Assembly (NCBI GenBank): GCA_033398695.1
Contig: CM065819.1
Location: 4,885,501 to 4,949,500, forward strand
DNA: 64,000 nucleotides
Direction of reading: 5' to 3'
From: Orobanche coerulescens
Lineage: Eukaryota; Streptophyta; Magnoliopsida; Lamiales; Orobanchaceae
Both the position numbers and the translations under genes were made by a program. Below are positions 44,996-56,051 of the stretch, in pieces. The notes beneath the pieces are model-generated. The model did not search any database and was not told the DNA's origin. It saw only the letters and a program-made list of their open reading frames with translations. Every line of letters starts with the position of its first letter. The first letter of the stretch is position 1.

Positions 44996-45317
44996 TGGAT
45001 TACTAAACACCGCCCAAAATTACTAGCCACCGCCCTAGAAAATTACCTTTTTGCCCTTACTACAGTTTAATTAGATTTTGGATCCTAGTTTAGTAATAGT
45101 TTTCTCGCTAAACAACTCATACGACGCACCAACCGACACAACAAGGCCGCCGTCCGCCGCCATCGCAGATGCCCGTAGCCGCTCCGCCGTCTGCCGCCGC
45201 ACCGCCGCCATGTCCGGAAAAGGAAAAGCGCCGGTAATCTTATTTTTCATCCGTCTATTGTTTCATTGGCCGCGCCGCCGTGCCGAGTGCAACGGCGAGG
45301 CGCGCGAGTATTTATTA

Positions 45318-45560
45318 CAGGCGCCCGTCGACGTGGGCCATGGCACAGCGCCCGTCGATTCCGCTCGCCCATGGCTCAGCGCCCACGGCGACGCCTGCAT
45401 TATGGTACAAACGCCCACGGGCGACGCCTGCATTATGGCACAGCGTCGAGACGGACGCCAGCCATGGATAAGCGTCCGCGGACGCTTCGACCACGGAAAG
45501 GGCGTCCGGACCAGACGCCTGGACCGTGGTTCTAGCGTCCGTTCCGGACGCCCCAGCCAT
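45318..45560. repeat. Left subterminal array of the MULE
   Basis: Units of ~30 bp contain GCGTCnnnnnGACGCC followed by a CCATGG or close variant. Clearest copies are at 45440-45560; the proximal copies are degenerate. It matches the array at 50637-50870. Overlapping open frames are artefacts. Confidence 0.8.
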
Positions 45561-45700
45561 ATTTTTGGAAAAAAATAAAATTTTCAATTAATAATTAATA
45601 ATGTGTATTCTTTTTATGATTATTGCTTATTAGTGGTATTGTTAGCTAAAAGCAGCTGAGACGAGGAGCGGGCAAATCTATGCCGCTAGTCACAGAGTTG

Positions 45701-47546
45701 ATGGGTTCAGGAGCGCGTCACACCAGAGCTCGGGGCGGTGATGCGTCCGTTCGTAGACAGCGGGAGGCAGAGCGTAGGGAATGCGAGGACGTACCTTATA
45801 CTGATTTTGGTCATGAGGATACGAGCGAGTAGTATTCACACGATCAGGCCGACGAGCAGGAGGGCGGGGATGAGTCATCTTCATTTTCGTGCCGGGTTCG
45901 GAAGGGGAGGGGAGGTTTGTTACTTCGGGGACTCCCAGTAGTACACGGCGTAGGGGGGCGGCTGAGACATCTTGGATGGTTTCTGAGGAGATGCCTGGTG
46001 GCCCTATCGACGGCAGCGTTATCCCGAGTTTTGGTGGGCATGTCGCCGCGCGTATCTGGACTGGAGATATGAGAGGTTTGTGAAGTGTCACACCAGATCG
46101 CCGCTTGTCGAGCTTGAGTCGGTGGCGCCGCTATGTCACCCTCTTTAGTGAGTCGGATCTGGGACCGGGTTATCCCACCCGACGGACGCCATGTTCGACA
46201 TATTGACTCCGTTGATTTCTCGTTCGTTGAGCGGTGGCAGCCCGATACGAACTCTTTTCACATGCCGTCGGAGAGATGACCATCATGTTACATGATGTGT
46301 GGCGATCCTTCGCATTCCCTGTCGAGGGGCGATTGGTTGATGCCGATAGCACATCTACACGATTGCGAGTGGATGTGATGGAGGTTCTTGGAGTATCGCG
46401 GTTGGAGCTATTGAGTACTCACCGGGGGTGGCGGCGTACTTATGGACTCGATTTTCGTGTCATGTCGTGATGGGGGTCGAGTGGAGGGCACCAGTGCCGT
46501 AGCTTGGATGTGGTTGTTATTTGGATCCACCTTGTTTGTTGACAAGAGTGGTAACCGGATTAGGCCTTCCCGCATATTGGAGGTGAGGGACGGTATGGAT
46601 ACTACCGGCCGTCAAGATTCATGGGGTTCGGCCGCATTGGCTTTCATGTACCGTCACCAGATCGCTAGTCGCGGTGACTCCATGGGGATTTGTGGATGCC
46701 TTACCCTCGTTCGGGCATGGATTTATGAGTATTTTCCCGCTCGACCTCATCGAGAGCGTATGATTGTTGACTCCACGCACCTCGAGCTTCGACATGGAGT
46801 GTCCACCGAGGGTAGGGACGAGCACCGCCTCCGCCTTTACGCCGCATTGATCGATTGGACACCGCAGAGGTATAACGATTCCTTCTAACAATATCACAAT
46901 TCATTTAAAAATAGCTTGTCTAACTTGTTGATTACATGTACGCAGATATACGGTGGTTGCCTTATGGCCCCGATCCGGTGAGGGATGACCCGAGGACCAC
47001 ATTAATTGGAATGAAACGATAACGGGATATTATAGAGACATACATCCCTCGTCGGGCATTACGGCTCGGTTATGTGCGAGACCATCCCTTTCCCGATCAC
47101 CGGCCGAGAAAGCGGTTCGGGCGTGGTCGAGCAGATTGTACCGAGTTGACTATCCCATCCGGATGTCATCGATGCTTGGATGATGTTTCCGGTGCATACA
47201 GCTTCCTCTCGCCGACTATAAGGCGGCTACTCATGATCAGCCGCTTGCACCGATGATTACATTTAGTGTTATTATAGGTATTCGCACCCTCGGCCATCGA
47301 ACGACGGTGCGGACTGGATCAGTTATCCCTTCTCGTTCGATCACCGATTAAGTATGTTATTTAAATTTGTACTTTGTTTGATTTCATCATACATTACTCA
47401 TTGTATTATATTGTCTCTATTTTTACAGTGGGTGAGTCGATCCGTCGGTATTACCCAAAGATCAGATCGTACACCTTCCCTGCACTGACGGAGGAAGCGG
47501 CAGCGATGCTCGAGGAGTTCATGAGGGATTGGCATTTGGCCAACTG
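45701..47546 (+). pseudogene. Plant mobile domain (PMD) gene in the MULE
   Basis: ATG at 45701 starts an Arg-rich N-terminus (GSGARHTRARGGD). Then follow GGPIDGSVIPSFGGHVAARIW (45989), SFVERWQPDTNSFHMP (46214), GEMTIMLHDVW, FAFPVEGRLVDADS, LFVDKSGNRIRPS (46526), TTGRQDSWGSAALAFMYR, GCLTLVRAWIYEYFP, and after a likely intron WLPYGPDPVRDDPR (46950), ending near MLEEFMRDWHLAN at 47546. This series is the MAIN/MAIL-type plant mobile domain (PF10536). Host PMD proteins act in silencing of transposons; the role inside transposons is unknown. Lesions: stop near 45830, a stop after WTGDMRGL at 46080, a one-base shift near 46265 and others. Confidence 0.82.
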
Positions 47547-47804
47547 ATTTTGTATTTTATATTTTGTTTGTGACGGTATTTTGTGTTGCGTTTTCGTTTT
47601 TTTTTTTGTATTTTGTATATGGATTGACACTTTCGTTTTGCATTTGGCACTTTACTTTTGTTTGTTTTTTTCTACTCTGCTTAGAAAAACGAAAATTTTT
47701 CTGTCAACTATCAAGATCAACATAAAAGAAAATCAACTATCAACTATAAAGATCAACAAAAAACGAAAATCTTATTAATTAAGGAACATACAACAAATAA
47801 AGTT
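47547..47804. other. Spacer between the convergent MULE genes
   Basis: 258 bp, T-rich on + then A-rich, as expected for two facing 3' ends. No other feature seen. Confidence 0.6.
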
Positions 47805-48560
47805 TTACATCATACCGACTAATCTATTCCATTTTTCTCTCCTGCTCGTATACAAATTCTCCCAGCCACCAACACTACTATCATGGATTCTAAACCAGTT
47901 ACTCGCTATGGGCGGTACAGGAAAATTAGGCATTAAATCTAGACGAATAAAATGTTTGTACGTATCTCCTAGATGACAAATGACAATCTCTTGGCTAGGC
48001 CGTGTTGCCGTTGAGGGTGCTTTCAACGGCAGCACAGTGAGACATGCAAATAAAGATCTACCGTTTCCGAATCCGAATAGTATGACAGCGGCATTGAAAA
48101 TAGTAGCAATAGGGAATAAATCTTCAGCAATAGCCATCCAATGATCCGATCCACACGCACCACCATCCCATGTAATACGGCGAACCTCAGCTAAATATGT
48201 ATACACGTACAATACGCCATTTATCTTGGTCGCCAAATATGTAGTCGGCGATAACACGAAATCCGCAATTACCGTCTCCGGGGACATCGAGATAACCTTC
48301 AACAAACGGCAAAATAATTCCCGGTATCTTGTCGATATGGTGATAGTTACCAATCTCCACTCGGTGGTGTCCATCTGCAAATACATATAAATATAAAAAA
48401 TTAGTCAAGAAGACTATTTTTATTTTTATTCCTAACGTTTTTTTTTTAACTTGTAACATATAAATATAAAAATTAGTCAAGAAGACTATTTTTATTTTTA
48501 TTCCTAACGTTTTTTATTTAACTTGTAGCATATAAATATAAAAAAATTAGTCAAAAAGAC
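47805..48560 (-). pseudogene. OTU-like cysteine protease module of the MULE
   Basis: The minus strand shows GYLDVPGDGNCGFRVIADY (catalytic Asp/Cys block DGNCGFR), then in another frame HWMAIAEDLFPIATIFNAAVILF and the His block HFIRLDLMPNFPVPPIASNWF, followed by GWENLYTSRREKWNRL. This order matches OTU domains fused to plant FAR1-like MULE transposases. A frameshift near 48215 separates the Cys and His blocks. OTU enzymes remove ubiquitin; the target here is unknown. Bases 48390-48590 hold three 'attagtcaa(g/a)aagactattttta' repeats, perhaps an intron before this module. Confidence 0.75.
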
Positions 48561-50556
48561 TATTTTTATTTTTATTTCTAATCAAAATTACCTGATGAAG
48601 ACGCATTGTGGACTGATGCAGAAGAGCTGCGGCCACGACCACTGGACGAGCGGGAACGACCACGACCCCTTTGGCTATACTCCCAACCACTAGGATCGCG
48701 TCTAGTCGATGAACTTCCTCTTGGTCGACCCTTAACTGCCGTATTCACTTGTGGTTCAACGTAACGCGTTTGATCAGGGTGAAGATGATCGTGGATCATA
48801 AGTGATACGTTACGGACAACTGCAGGATCGCTCTGTCTGACCTCATCGACAAGGGCCTGAAAGTACAGCTGGTCCTCCGATTCAGCACCGGTAGAAGGAT
48901 CGACAAATTCGGTCGTGTCACAACCATCCCTAATAATAAGTTTTTGCCAAAATATGTGAAGACGACTAACACTGCATGGGGTCCGCGATTCCATATGTCT
49001 CTTGAGCTCACACGCACAAGGAATCGATGGGTGGTTTGGAGTGAACAACCGCAACGATCGTACACTTGATCACTTAATTCTCTCATACGTGTCAATTCAT
49101 TCGACAAGAATCGCAGCATAATAATGGGAAACACGACAAATGCAAGTAGTTGAACGGAAAACCGCAATACACCACGCACATCGACACCTAGACTGCTCAA
49201 GTGTGTATCGATCTGCGTAAGTTGTGATTCAATCTCCTGGTTCACTTTAGTCCAGACGGTATCGAGGGCTCGGTGGAAGAATTAAGCCATTGCTTTAACT
49301 CGGCATGTGCACTCTCAACTCTACAAGTGGTTGTGTTTCCAAAATGAAGCACTTTATTCGTCACGCAACAACGAACATCTCCTTGTATTTTAGCCATGTA
49401 CCCTCAACGTATGATATCACCTTAGATTCCATCTCCATGTATCCTTCATGAGTTGCACCGCTTGATCATATTCCTCTTCGCCGCTTCCATGATTTTCTTC
49501 CATTTCCCATTTTTAAACCTTTGGCCCATTTCTTTATCTTTTCCACAAATTGTAGACCTTGTCTTCAACATCCTTATTAATATGCCATGTGCAAAGTAAG
49601 TGGGCACTCTCTGGAAATATCTCTTCAATAGGACGCATCAATCCCAACTCACGATCCGTAACAATAGCCGTCGGATGAACATCAAACCCAAGCAAAATTT
49701 TCAACTTCTGTAACACCCACGCGTAGCTCGATTCGGTCTCATCTTTCATAATTGCATAGGCGATTAGGAAGTTCTTGTTACATGGAGTCATCCCGACTAT
49801 CTCGAGAAATGGCATCTTGTACTTATTCGTTTTGTAGGTGGAATCCATGCCAATGAACCATCTGTAGGTCCGGATTAAGTTGATTGATGTTGGATGTGCC
49901 ATGAACACGTGGGTAACAGCATTTGTATCCGGGTCGGCCTGCGTCCAATGTACGTAGTTATTCGTCACAGCCAAATGGTGAAACTGACCGACGACATCTC
50001 TTTCTTCAAAATCATGCTTCCTCAAGTGGTCTCTATAATTATAGATATGTCGTCTAGTCGGTTTGTCCTCGGGAAATATATTCTGAATGGCCGCCAAGAT
50101 GGCACACGGCTTGGCTTGAGCAGCACTCATCTCACGAACAACTTGTTTGGCCGATTTACTCAGTCCACTCATTTGACGATGCCCCTCCGGATAAACAATA
50201 AATGAGTGATTGTGCATACCCTTACTCCCAGAGATCGGTCTGATTATCCAACCACTCAAGTCATGCAATTGTTCGGCCTTTATCTGAAATGTACACTTGC
50301 ATGCTTTCGTCTTTGTGTCCTTTCGAACAGCGACATCCAAATCTCGTAATACCCCTCTGCACTGCTCACCACGGTTACATCTCAATAGCTTTGTCTTTCC
50401 TTTATTCTTGTACGATGAAATGATCAACTCGAAACCAATTTGAAGAGCAATTTTTTTCGCCCAAGCAATCGCATCACAATCACTAGCGAATATTTCGTCA
50501 TTAACGAAATAACCACTATAATCAACGCCGTCGCCTTCGAATTCTTCCAATATAAC

Positions 50557-50889
50557 CTGAAATTTTTAATTGACACAATGTTAATAATAATACCAATAAT
50601 ATTATTATTAATATTTAAAATCGACAAAAAAAGGGTCCAGCGTCAAAATTGCGCTGGACCATGGCCGAGGCGTCTGGCGTGACGCCGCACGGCAAAGCGT
50701 CGACCGACGCCGGCCATGGCAAAGGCGTCGAATCGGACGCCCGACCATGGTTCAGCGTCCGGTTAGACGCCTAGACCATGGACAGAGCGTCGCACAGACG
50801 CCCGTACCATGGTCCAGCGGAACTGGGACGCCTACCATGGAACAAAGCGGAATATTCAGACGCCTGCGTCATTCTGTACGAAAAATTAC
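50557..50889 (-). other. Predicted intron 1 of the MULE transposase, containing the right subterminal array
   Basis: The minus-strand donor is CTGGAG|GTAATT and the acceptor is AAATTTCAG|GTTATA. Phase 0 joins SHLE to VILEEFEGD. The array at 50870-50637 lies wholly inside. Confidence 0.55.
50637..50870. repeat. Right subterminal array of the MULE
   Basis: Six to seven ~32-bp units of the form GCGTCnnnnnGACGCCnnnnCCATGG. The unit is the same as in the left array, although the flanks are unrelated. The paired placement suggests transposase binding or structure formation. Confidence 0.85.
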
Positions 50890-51149
50890 CTCCAGATGCG
50901 AATTCCCGTCCATTTTCGTAGTTGTCGATAATATTGACGATATATATTTGATTGTGTGTTATATTCGAAAAACTTGAGCTTGAAAGATTTCGATGTGGTG
51001 TGGTGTTTAGAAATAATGAAAGACTTGAAATGGATAAAAAGGTAATCTTATAGGGCGGTGGCTAGTAATTTTGGGCGGTGTTTAGTAATACCCTAAAAAT
51101 AACTCTCGTCACTTGGGGAAATATATATATATACATATATATATATATA

Positions 51150-51455
51150 GCGTTCTAGTACCAATACTAGATGCAGTATTTTACAGTACTAATTTATGCA
51201 TGAGATTTGTACTAATTATGCATGAAATATATGCATTTCGTGCATCAAAATTTCAATTCATTAATTCTCACAAAAACTTGATGCATATAATCTAATATTT
51301 TAATGCATCGATATTTTGATGCATATATTGCATATTTTAACGCATTGAAATTTTGATGCACGAAATGCATATATTTCATGCATAATTAATACAAAACTCA
51401 TGCATAAATTAGTACTGTAAAGTATTGCATCTAATATTGGTACTGCGTAGAACGC
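51150..51455. mobile_element. Foldback MITE 1
   Basis: A 306-bp near-perfect hairpin: the left arm GCGTTCTAGTACCAATACT... and the right arm reverse complement GCGTTCTACGCAGTACCAAT... match over ~110 bp. The interior repeats GATGCATATA and ATTTTGATGCA. It is non-coding. Confidence 0.85.
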
Positions 51456-51459
51456 GCCG

Positions 51460-51477
51460 CTCACACTCACTCACTCA

Positions 51478-51571
<94 letters not shown>
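51460..51571. repeat. Mirror microsatellite (TC)n(TA)n(GA)n
   Basis: A CT run, an AT run, then a GA run: a ~100-bp self-complementary block directly left of MITE 2. Confidence 0.95.
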
Positions 51572-51574
<3 letters not shown>

Positions 51575-51841
51575 CAAACGAGAATGCTAACTATTTAAGA
51601 GAATACGAGAATGGTCGCCCACGTATAAAATCATATATGATTTTACACTGACGGAAAAAATCATATATGATTTTATACTGGCCAAAATAATTAAATATAT
51701 GCATATAAAATTATATATGATTTTATACTGATGTACACACTCACGTAATCATATATGATTTTGTACGTGAATCATATATGATTTTGTACATGGACGACCA
51801 TTCTCGTATTCTCTTAATTAGTTAGCATTCTCGTTTGAACC
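51572..51841. mobile_element. Foldback MITE 2
   Basis: 270 bp with ~50-bp inverted ends (TTCAAACGAGAATGCTAACT...AATACGAGAATGG). The interior has six copies of the palindrome AATCATATATGATT or a close variant. It lies exactly between a GA run and a CT run. It is non-coding. Confidence 0.85.
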
Positions 51842-51844
51842 TGA

Positions 51845-51902
<58 letters not shown>
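51842..51902. repeat. (CT)n(AT)n microsatellite
   Basis: Continues the mirror microsatellite on the right side of MITE 2. Confidence 0.95.
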
Positions 51903-51905
<3 letters not shown>

Positions 51906-51982
51906 GTGAGAAAGCAATTTAAGTTAAGAAATAAGAATGAATTTCATCCATAGATCTTGATAAATTGATGGCCTAAATTTAT

Positions 51983-52115
51983 TCTCACAAAAATTTGATG
52001 CATATAATGCAATATTTTAATGCATCGATATTTTGATGCATATAATGCATATTTTAATGCATTGTAATTTTGATGCACGAAATGCATATATTTCATGCAC
52101 AATTAGTACAAAACT
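51983..52115. mobile_element. Partial second copy of MITE 1
   Basis: Matches the centre and right arm of MITE 1 ('attctcacaaaaa...gatgcatataatgcaatatttta...gcacgaaatgcatatatttcatgca'). Confidence 0.75.
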
Positions 52116-52160
52116 CATCCATATTCGCAATTCGCAAGACAATAACTATTTTCATTTGAT

Positions 52161-52161
52161 C

Positions 52162-52206
<45 letters not shown>
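52161..52206. repeat. (AT)n(TG)n microsatellite
   Basis: About ten AT and thirteen TG units. Confidence 0.95.
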
Positions 52207-52958
52207 ATGTCCGAGATTCTCACACATAAGGTCTAATCAATAATAATATATTATATAAATGAGCATGAAAGATTTTGAGCCTATTTGAATATATTTATGA
52301 TGGAATAACATGAAATTGCAACTAAATGACCAATAAGGTTCATACATTATATATAATTTATGTGCTGCAGATATTCATATAACATTTTATTATCTATAAA
52401 ATTTTCTATGACGAAAATAAAATGGAGATGTAAAAATAAAATATTTATTAGATACATATATGTATGTAATAATTATTATATACATATTCCTTAGTAAGAT
52501 AATAACTTTTCTTGGTATATTCTTTTACGAATTATATATAACCACATCTATAAGTCGAGTTAATGGTTGTTTGTACTAGTAGATGAAATTTTATGTAGTT
52601 TAAGATTTAGTAAAGGTATTTGAGTTTGCAAACTTTTAAAAAAATTTCTGGTAAAAACATAATTAGTGAAAAGTTAATTTAAAAAAAAAAAAGAAATCCG
52701 ATTTATGAAGGATCAACATGAAAAAAAAACATGTAGGAACTTTTCTTTATTCTTCTTATAAGCTTATTCTCCTTCGTAATCACCATTTTCTTTCCTTCGA
52801 GAGCAAGAGAGAAAGACAGCCGACAAAATGGGTTTCATCATGGAAGGAGATACTTAGGTAAAATTTATCGGTCTATATATTTATTTGTTCATTTTGATGA
52901 TTAGAACATGAATCTGTGTTTGTTTTCCAAACTGATGCCGAAATCGCACGGGGCATAT
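52207..52958. other. AT-rich stretch without recognised features
   Basis: I see no open frame longer than a few dozen codons, no repeat and no transposon end. Bases 52954-52958 (catat) would be the left target duplication of element F, whose right end is outside the window. Confidence 0.6.
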
Positions 52959-53419
52959 TGTGAGACCTCGTATTTTAATCCTGCATAATTTTGAACTCTC
53001 GTGAATCACCCATTGATTATCATTGTTTTGTGGGATTTGTGATGCTTTGTTTTGGGTTCGTCACATGATGTTTCGTTCTATTTTGTTTCGATTATCATTG
53101 TTTACTTGACATATGATGTCGCCGAGCATTGTCGTTATATTATCGATTCGATTACATGTTCTTGAAGCATCTTAAGATCATTGTTGAACCACGATAACCC
53201 TATCCATTGTTCATACATCTTACCAAATTTTAAGCTTTTAGTAGACGGTTTGAACACATTGGTATGAAGAGGCTTGCGGCTGCTAAACCGCCGAACCGTG
53301 GCCATAAGTAAGATATGTATAGCGGCCGTTAAGGCCTCGTCATAGCGGCCATTACGACCTTGGCCGACTTAAAATGTATATCATGTATAAATCGCCGCAC
53401 AACAAACTCTGAACACATG

Positions 53420-53503
53420 GTTACGTACGTTGTCTTCCATAATTTACGTACGCTAACTTAGCAGCATAATGTACGTTAAGATATCCTTCTTACGTACGTT
53501 AAG
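53420..53503. repeat. TTACGTACGTTAA array in LTR F
   Basis: Four to five copies of the palindrome TTACGTACGTAA and variants within 84 bp. The core TACGTA is shared with the array of element G. Confidence 0.8.
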
Positions 53504-53873
53504 TATGTATTTTCCTGCTTTTTGCGACTTCGTCGCTTTGTTTAGCAACTTAATTATCAAAACTCTATTAATGAATGTATGGAATAAAATATTCCAACAA
53601 CGATGGCGGCGGAGGGTTTTGAAGGATGCTAATTCGAGGGCCCCGAGTCTTTTGGTGTTCGGTTATGTCTTACTGTGATTTTTCATTTTATTTTTCGGAT
53701 GAATATATTATTATTTGTAAGGTATTTTCCATCTCCATATGGTCTATACCAAAGTTGGATCATGTGAACAATTGTGTGAGTTGACATATATAATTTATAC
53801 TCCATATCGGGGTTTTTACTGTGGTTCGGTACCACGTTTATGGATGTTAAAGTTCATGTTGTGATCTCGCCTG

Positions 53874-53895
53874 GTGGGTCCTAGTGGGGGTCCAC
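53874..53895 (+). other. Conserved U5 hairpin, LTR F
   Basis: GTGGGTCCT pairs with GGGGTCCAC: nine pairs including G-U wobbles, with a 4-base loop. Confidence 0.65.
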
Positions 53896-53935
53896 GACAC
53901 AGTAATAGCCGCCGTTTTCTGGGTGTTACAGAAGA

Positions 53936-53947
53936 TGGTATCAGAGA
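53936..53947 (+). other. Primer-binding site of element F
   Basis: TGGTATCAGAGA lies five bases after the LTR and matches the initiator-tRNA-Met primer-binding site except for the last base. Confidence 0.88.
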
Positions 53948-54361
53948 GTCTTTTTCTTTTGAGTCATTGTAGATCGAACTAGTATAAAGAAACATTCGTG
54001 CCACGTGTGACCTGTGGAAGCCCCTGACCCGTCAAATACGGTATGTTTCTCATGAGCCATGATTTAATTACTGGCATAATGTTGATGATGAATTGATCTC
54101 TTTACTGATCTTGGTATCTTGAGAATATGGGGTAAGATTCATCTGTTTGATTTTCTGAGGAAATTCTATATTGGTTGTGTGATCGGAACTGGTTCGACTT
54201 GATGTCGATATGATATTGAGTGTGTGGCACCCGCGGTGCCGATGATTCATTACGACTGTTTTCATGAATATGTAATTCCTTGTTGCTATTATCTTAGCAT
54301 GCATTTTGATTGATATCTTGAACTGTACTTATGGTTATCATTATGATTTGATTCTTTCAGT

Positions 54362-55560
54362 ATGTAAAGAAATCTGAGAGGCCGTGGCAGAGGGGGACGA
54401 GGCCGCGGAAGGGGCCGAATCCCGATACCACGAGCCAACAGGAGCGCGAATGTGGAGCAGAGTTCCGCAGACAGTGATTCGCCTTCTAGGGACCAATCGC
54501 ACCACACTGGACGCGAGGATGCCCGTGTCGATCCTTACGTTGTGATGCAGGGCATAATGGCCCAGATGACCCAAATTGGTCAGCTGATGGAAGCTATGCA
54601 GAGGAATACTACTGGCCAACAGCAGGGGCAGCAGCCTACGCCTTCGGTGCACGGCGGGACTGTGAGCCGGATCATTAGTGACATATCGCGTCAGCGACCT
54701 CCAACCTTTGAAGGCTCTTTTGAGCATGCTGATACTGTACATTGGTTAGAGCATTTCGAGAAACTGTTCGAGATGGTGGAGTGCCCAGAAGAGAACCGAG
54801 TTGCTGTGGCGGCTTATTACCTTAGTAAGAGCATCCATACTTGGTGGCTTTCTGTGAGACCTGCTGACGGCGTGAGTACCTGGGAGGACTTCAAGAATCT
54901 CATGTTGGATCGCTACTATCCTGCACCACTCCGCGAAGCCAAATTGTCAGAATTGTTGAACCCCGATCCATCTGAGGACGAGGATGTGTTAGCTATTGCC
55001 AAGAAATTCCAAGCACTTCTTCCTTTTGCTATGTCAGTTGTCCGTACGGAAGCTGAGAAGATCAAATATTTCCTCAAGAGGCTTAAACCCCGGATGAGGA
55101 TGCAGTTGCTTAACCACCACTGTACGACCTTACCAGAGTTTATCGAGAAGGCTCTGGATTACGAACTACTGTGAAGGAGATTTCCAAGAAGCAACCTCAG
55201 TCATCTAACAAGAGATCCAGGAACCAGAACCGGGCAGACAGTAACCGGGGGACGTTCAGGGAGCCCCAGTCTGTACCAAATCCTTCTGATCGGCCACCTA
55301 TGGTGCCGAATCCGACCGGATTGCACTCTCAAGCAATCAGCTCATCGATCGTGTGTTCTTACTGTAGGGACCAGTGACACATCAACTCCAAATGGCCGAA
55401 GCCGGACGTCCCCGGTCACACTTGTGGGGAGAATGGACATCGTGCTCGCTATTGCAAGGGTGGACCCGGGCGTGCTCGAGTAGCATCCCTTGCTCCAGCA
55501 GAGTCTTCTGTCCAAGACCGTGTACCTCCGTCCGCTTCTTATCAGACTACCGGAGCAAAC
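54362..55560 (+). pseudogene. gag: Gag of element F
   Basis: The expected start ATG at 54362 is followed at once by TAA; the next codons give the family's LRGRGRGGRGRGRGR tail. The readable frame 54452-55174 holds the Retrotrans_gag core (RPPTFEGSFEHADTVHWLEHFEKLF, IHTWWLSV, STWEDFKNLMLDRYYPAPLRE). It ends at TGA 55172 with a shift into the next frame. Zinc knuckles follow at 55350-55460: the first, CSYCRDQ-stop-HINSKW, has lost its stop-free frame and its last Cys; the second, CGENGHRARYC, is readable. A splice-acceptor-like TTGATTCTTTCAG ends one base before the ATG. Confidence 0.88.
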
Positions 55561-55566
55561 AAATGG

Positions 55567-55988
55567 ATGGGCCGAGGAAATCAAGCTGGTCCACCTAGTA
55601 CCGGAGTTGCAAAACCTAGAGTCTACGAGATGAAGAAGGCCGACGATCCCGAAGCCAGCATGATTGCAGGTACTCTCGAGATCCACTCTCAGCCCGTTTG
55701 TGTCCTTTTTGATACTAGTGCTTCACACTCCTTTTTATCCGCCTCTTGTTTGAGTCGTTTGCAATTAGATCATGTTACCGATTGTGAACCTTATGTCATT
55801 GGTCTACCCAATGGCAGAAGAATTATTGAGAATCGTGAAGTACAGAACTGTCCGATTCGTATGAACGACCGTGAGTGGTTGTCAGACTTGATTGTGGTCG
55901 ATTTACCTAAAGATGATGTATTCTTGGGCATCGACTGGATGGATCGTCATTATGCCGTGCTTAGCGTCCGTAAGCGAATAGTGACTGT
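55567..55988 (+). pseudogene. pol: Protease start of element F, cut by element G
   Basis: A frame with GVAKPRVYEMKKAD, then VCVLFDTSASHSFLSASCL, where the catalytic D-T-G has become D-T-S, and DVFLGIDWMDRHYAVL. G inserts at 55989, so RT onward is displaced beyond the window. Confidence 0.88.
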
Positions 55989-56026
55989 TGTAACACCCCC
56001 AGATCGAACCGGGAATATTACATGCC

Positions 56027-56051
56027 GCAGACCCTCTCCGTGAGGATCCAC
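56027..56051 (-). other. Conserved U5 hairpin, 3' LTR of G
   Basis: The minus strand GTGGATCCTC pairs with GAGGGTCTGC in ten positions, counting G-U wobbles. The 5' LTR copy is at 61653-61677. Confidence 0.65.

Larger units (their letters stand above)
48578..50913 (-). pseudogene. FAR1-like MULE transposase
   Basis: Exon 1 (50913-50890) encodes MDGNSHLE. After intron 50889-50557 comes a FAR1-type N-terminal domain (SDCDAIAWAKKIALQIGFEL). The MULE transposase core follows: WFIGMDSTYKTNKYKMPFLE (first Asp), AIVTDRELGLMRPIEEIFP (second Asp), and RVESAHAELKQWL near 49310 (Glu). The SWIM-type zinc finger lies at 49030-48930 (IPCACELKRHM...LHIFWQKL). An Arg/Ser-rich tail (GRGRSRSSSGRGRS) ends the segment. 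Frame breaks occur at 49534, 49446-49250 and 49050, so the protein is not made whole. It would bind and cut the element ends in the nucleus. Confidence 0.85.
44996..51093. mobile_element. Mutator-like element (MULE), 6.1 kb
   Basis: Terminal inverted repeats of ~60 bp (44996-45056 and 51033-51093, sharing ATTACTAAACACCGCCCAAAA and CTAGCCACCGCCCTA) are flanked by an 8/9-matching 9-bp duplication, the Mutator hallmark. Two convergent genes fill it: plant mobile domain (+, from 45701) and FAR1-like transposase/OTU (-, from 50913). Both subterminal regions carry the same GCGTC...GACGCC/CCATGG array. Frameshifts in both genes suggest it is no longer autonomous. Confidence 0.88.
52959..53930 (+). 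mobile_element. 5' LTR of gypsy element F
   Basis: A 972-bp LTR, TGTGAGACCTCG to GGGTGTTACA, followed by a primer-binding site. It carries a TTACGTACGTTAA-type array (53420-53503) and the U5 hairpin (53874-53895). I found no clear TATA box or LTR splice donor; 'tttgtaag|gtattt' at 53715 is a weak candidate. Confidence 0.88.

Noticed and set aside
45078..45587. Open frames at the left end of the MULE
   Set aside because: They overlap the subterminal repeat array and are open on both strands; no domain.
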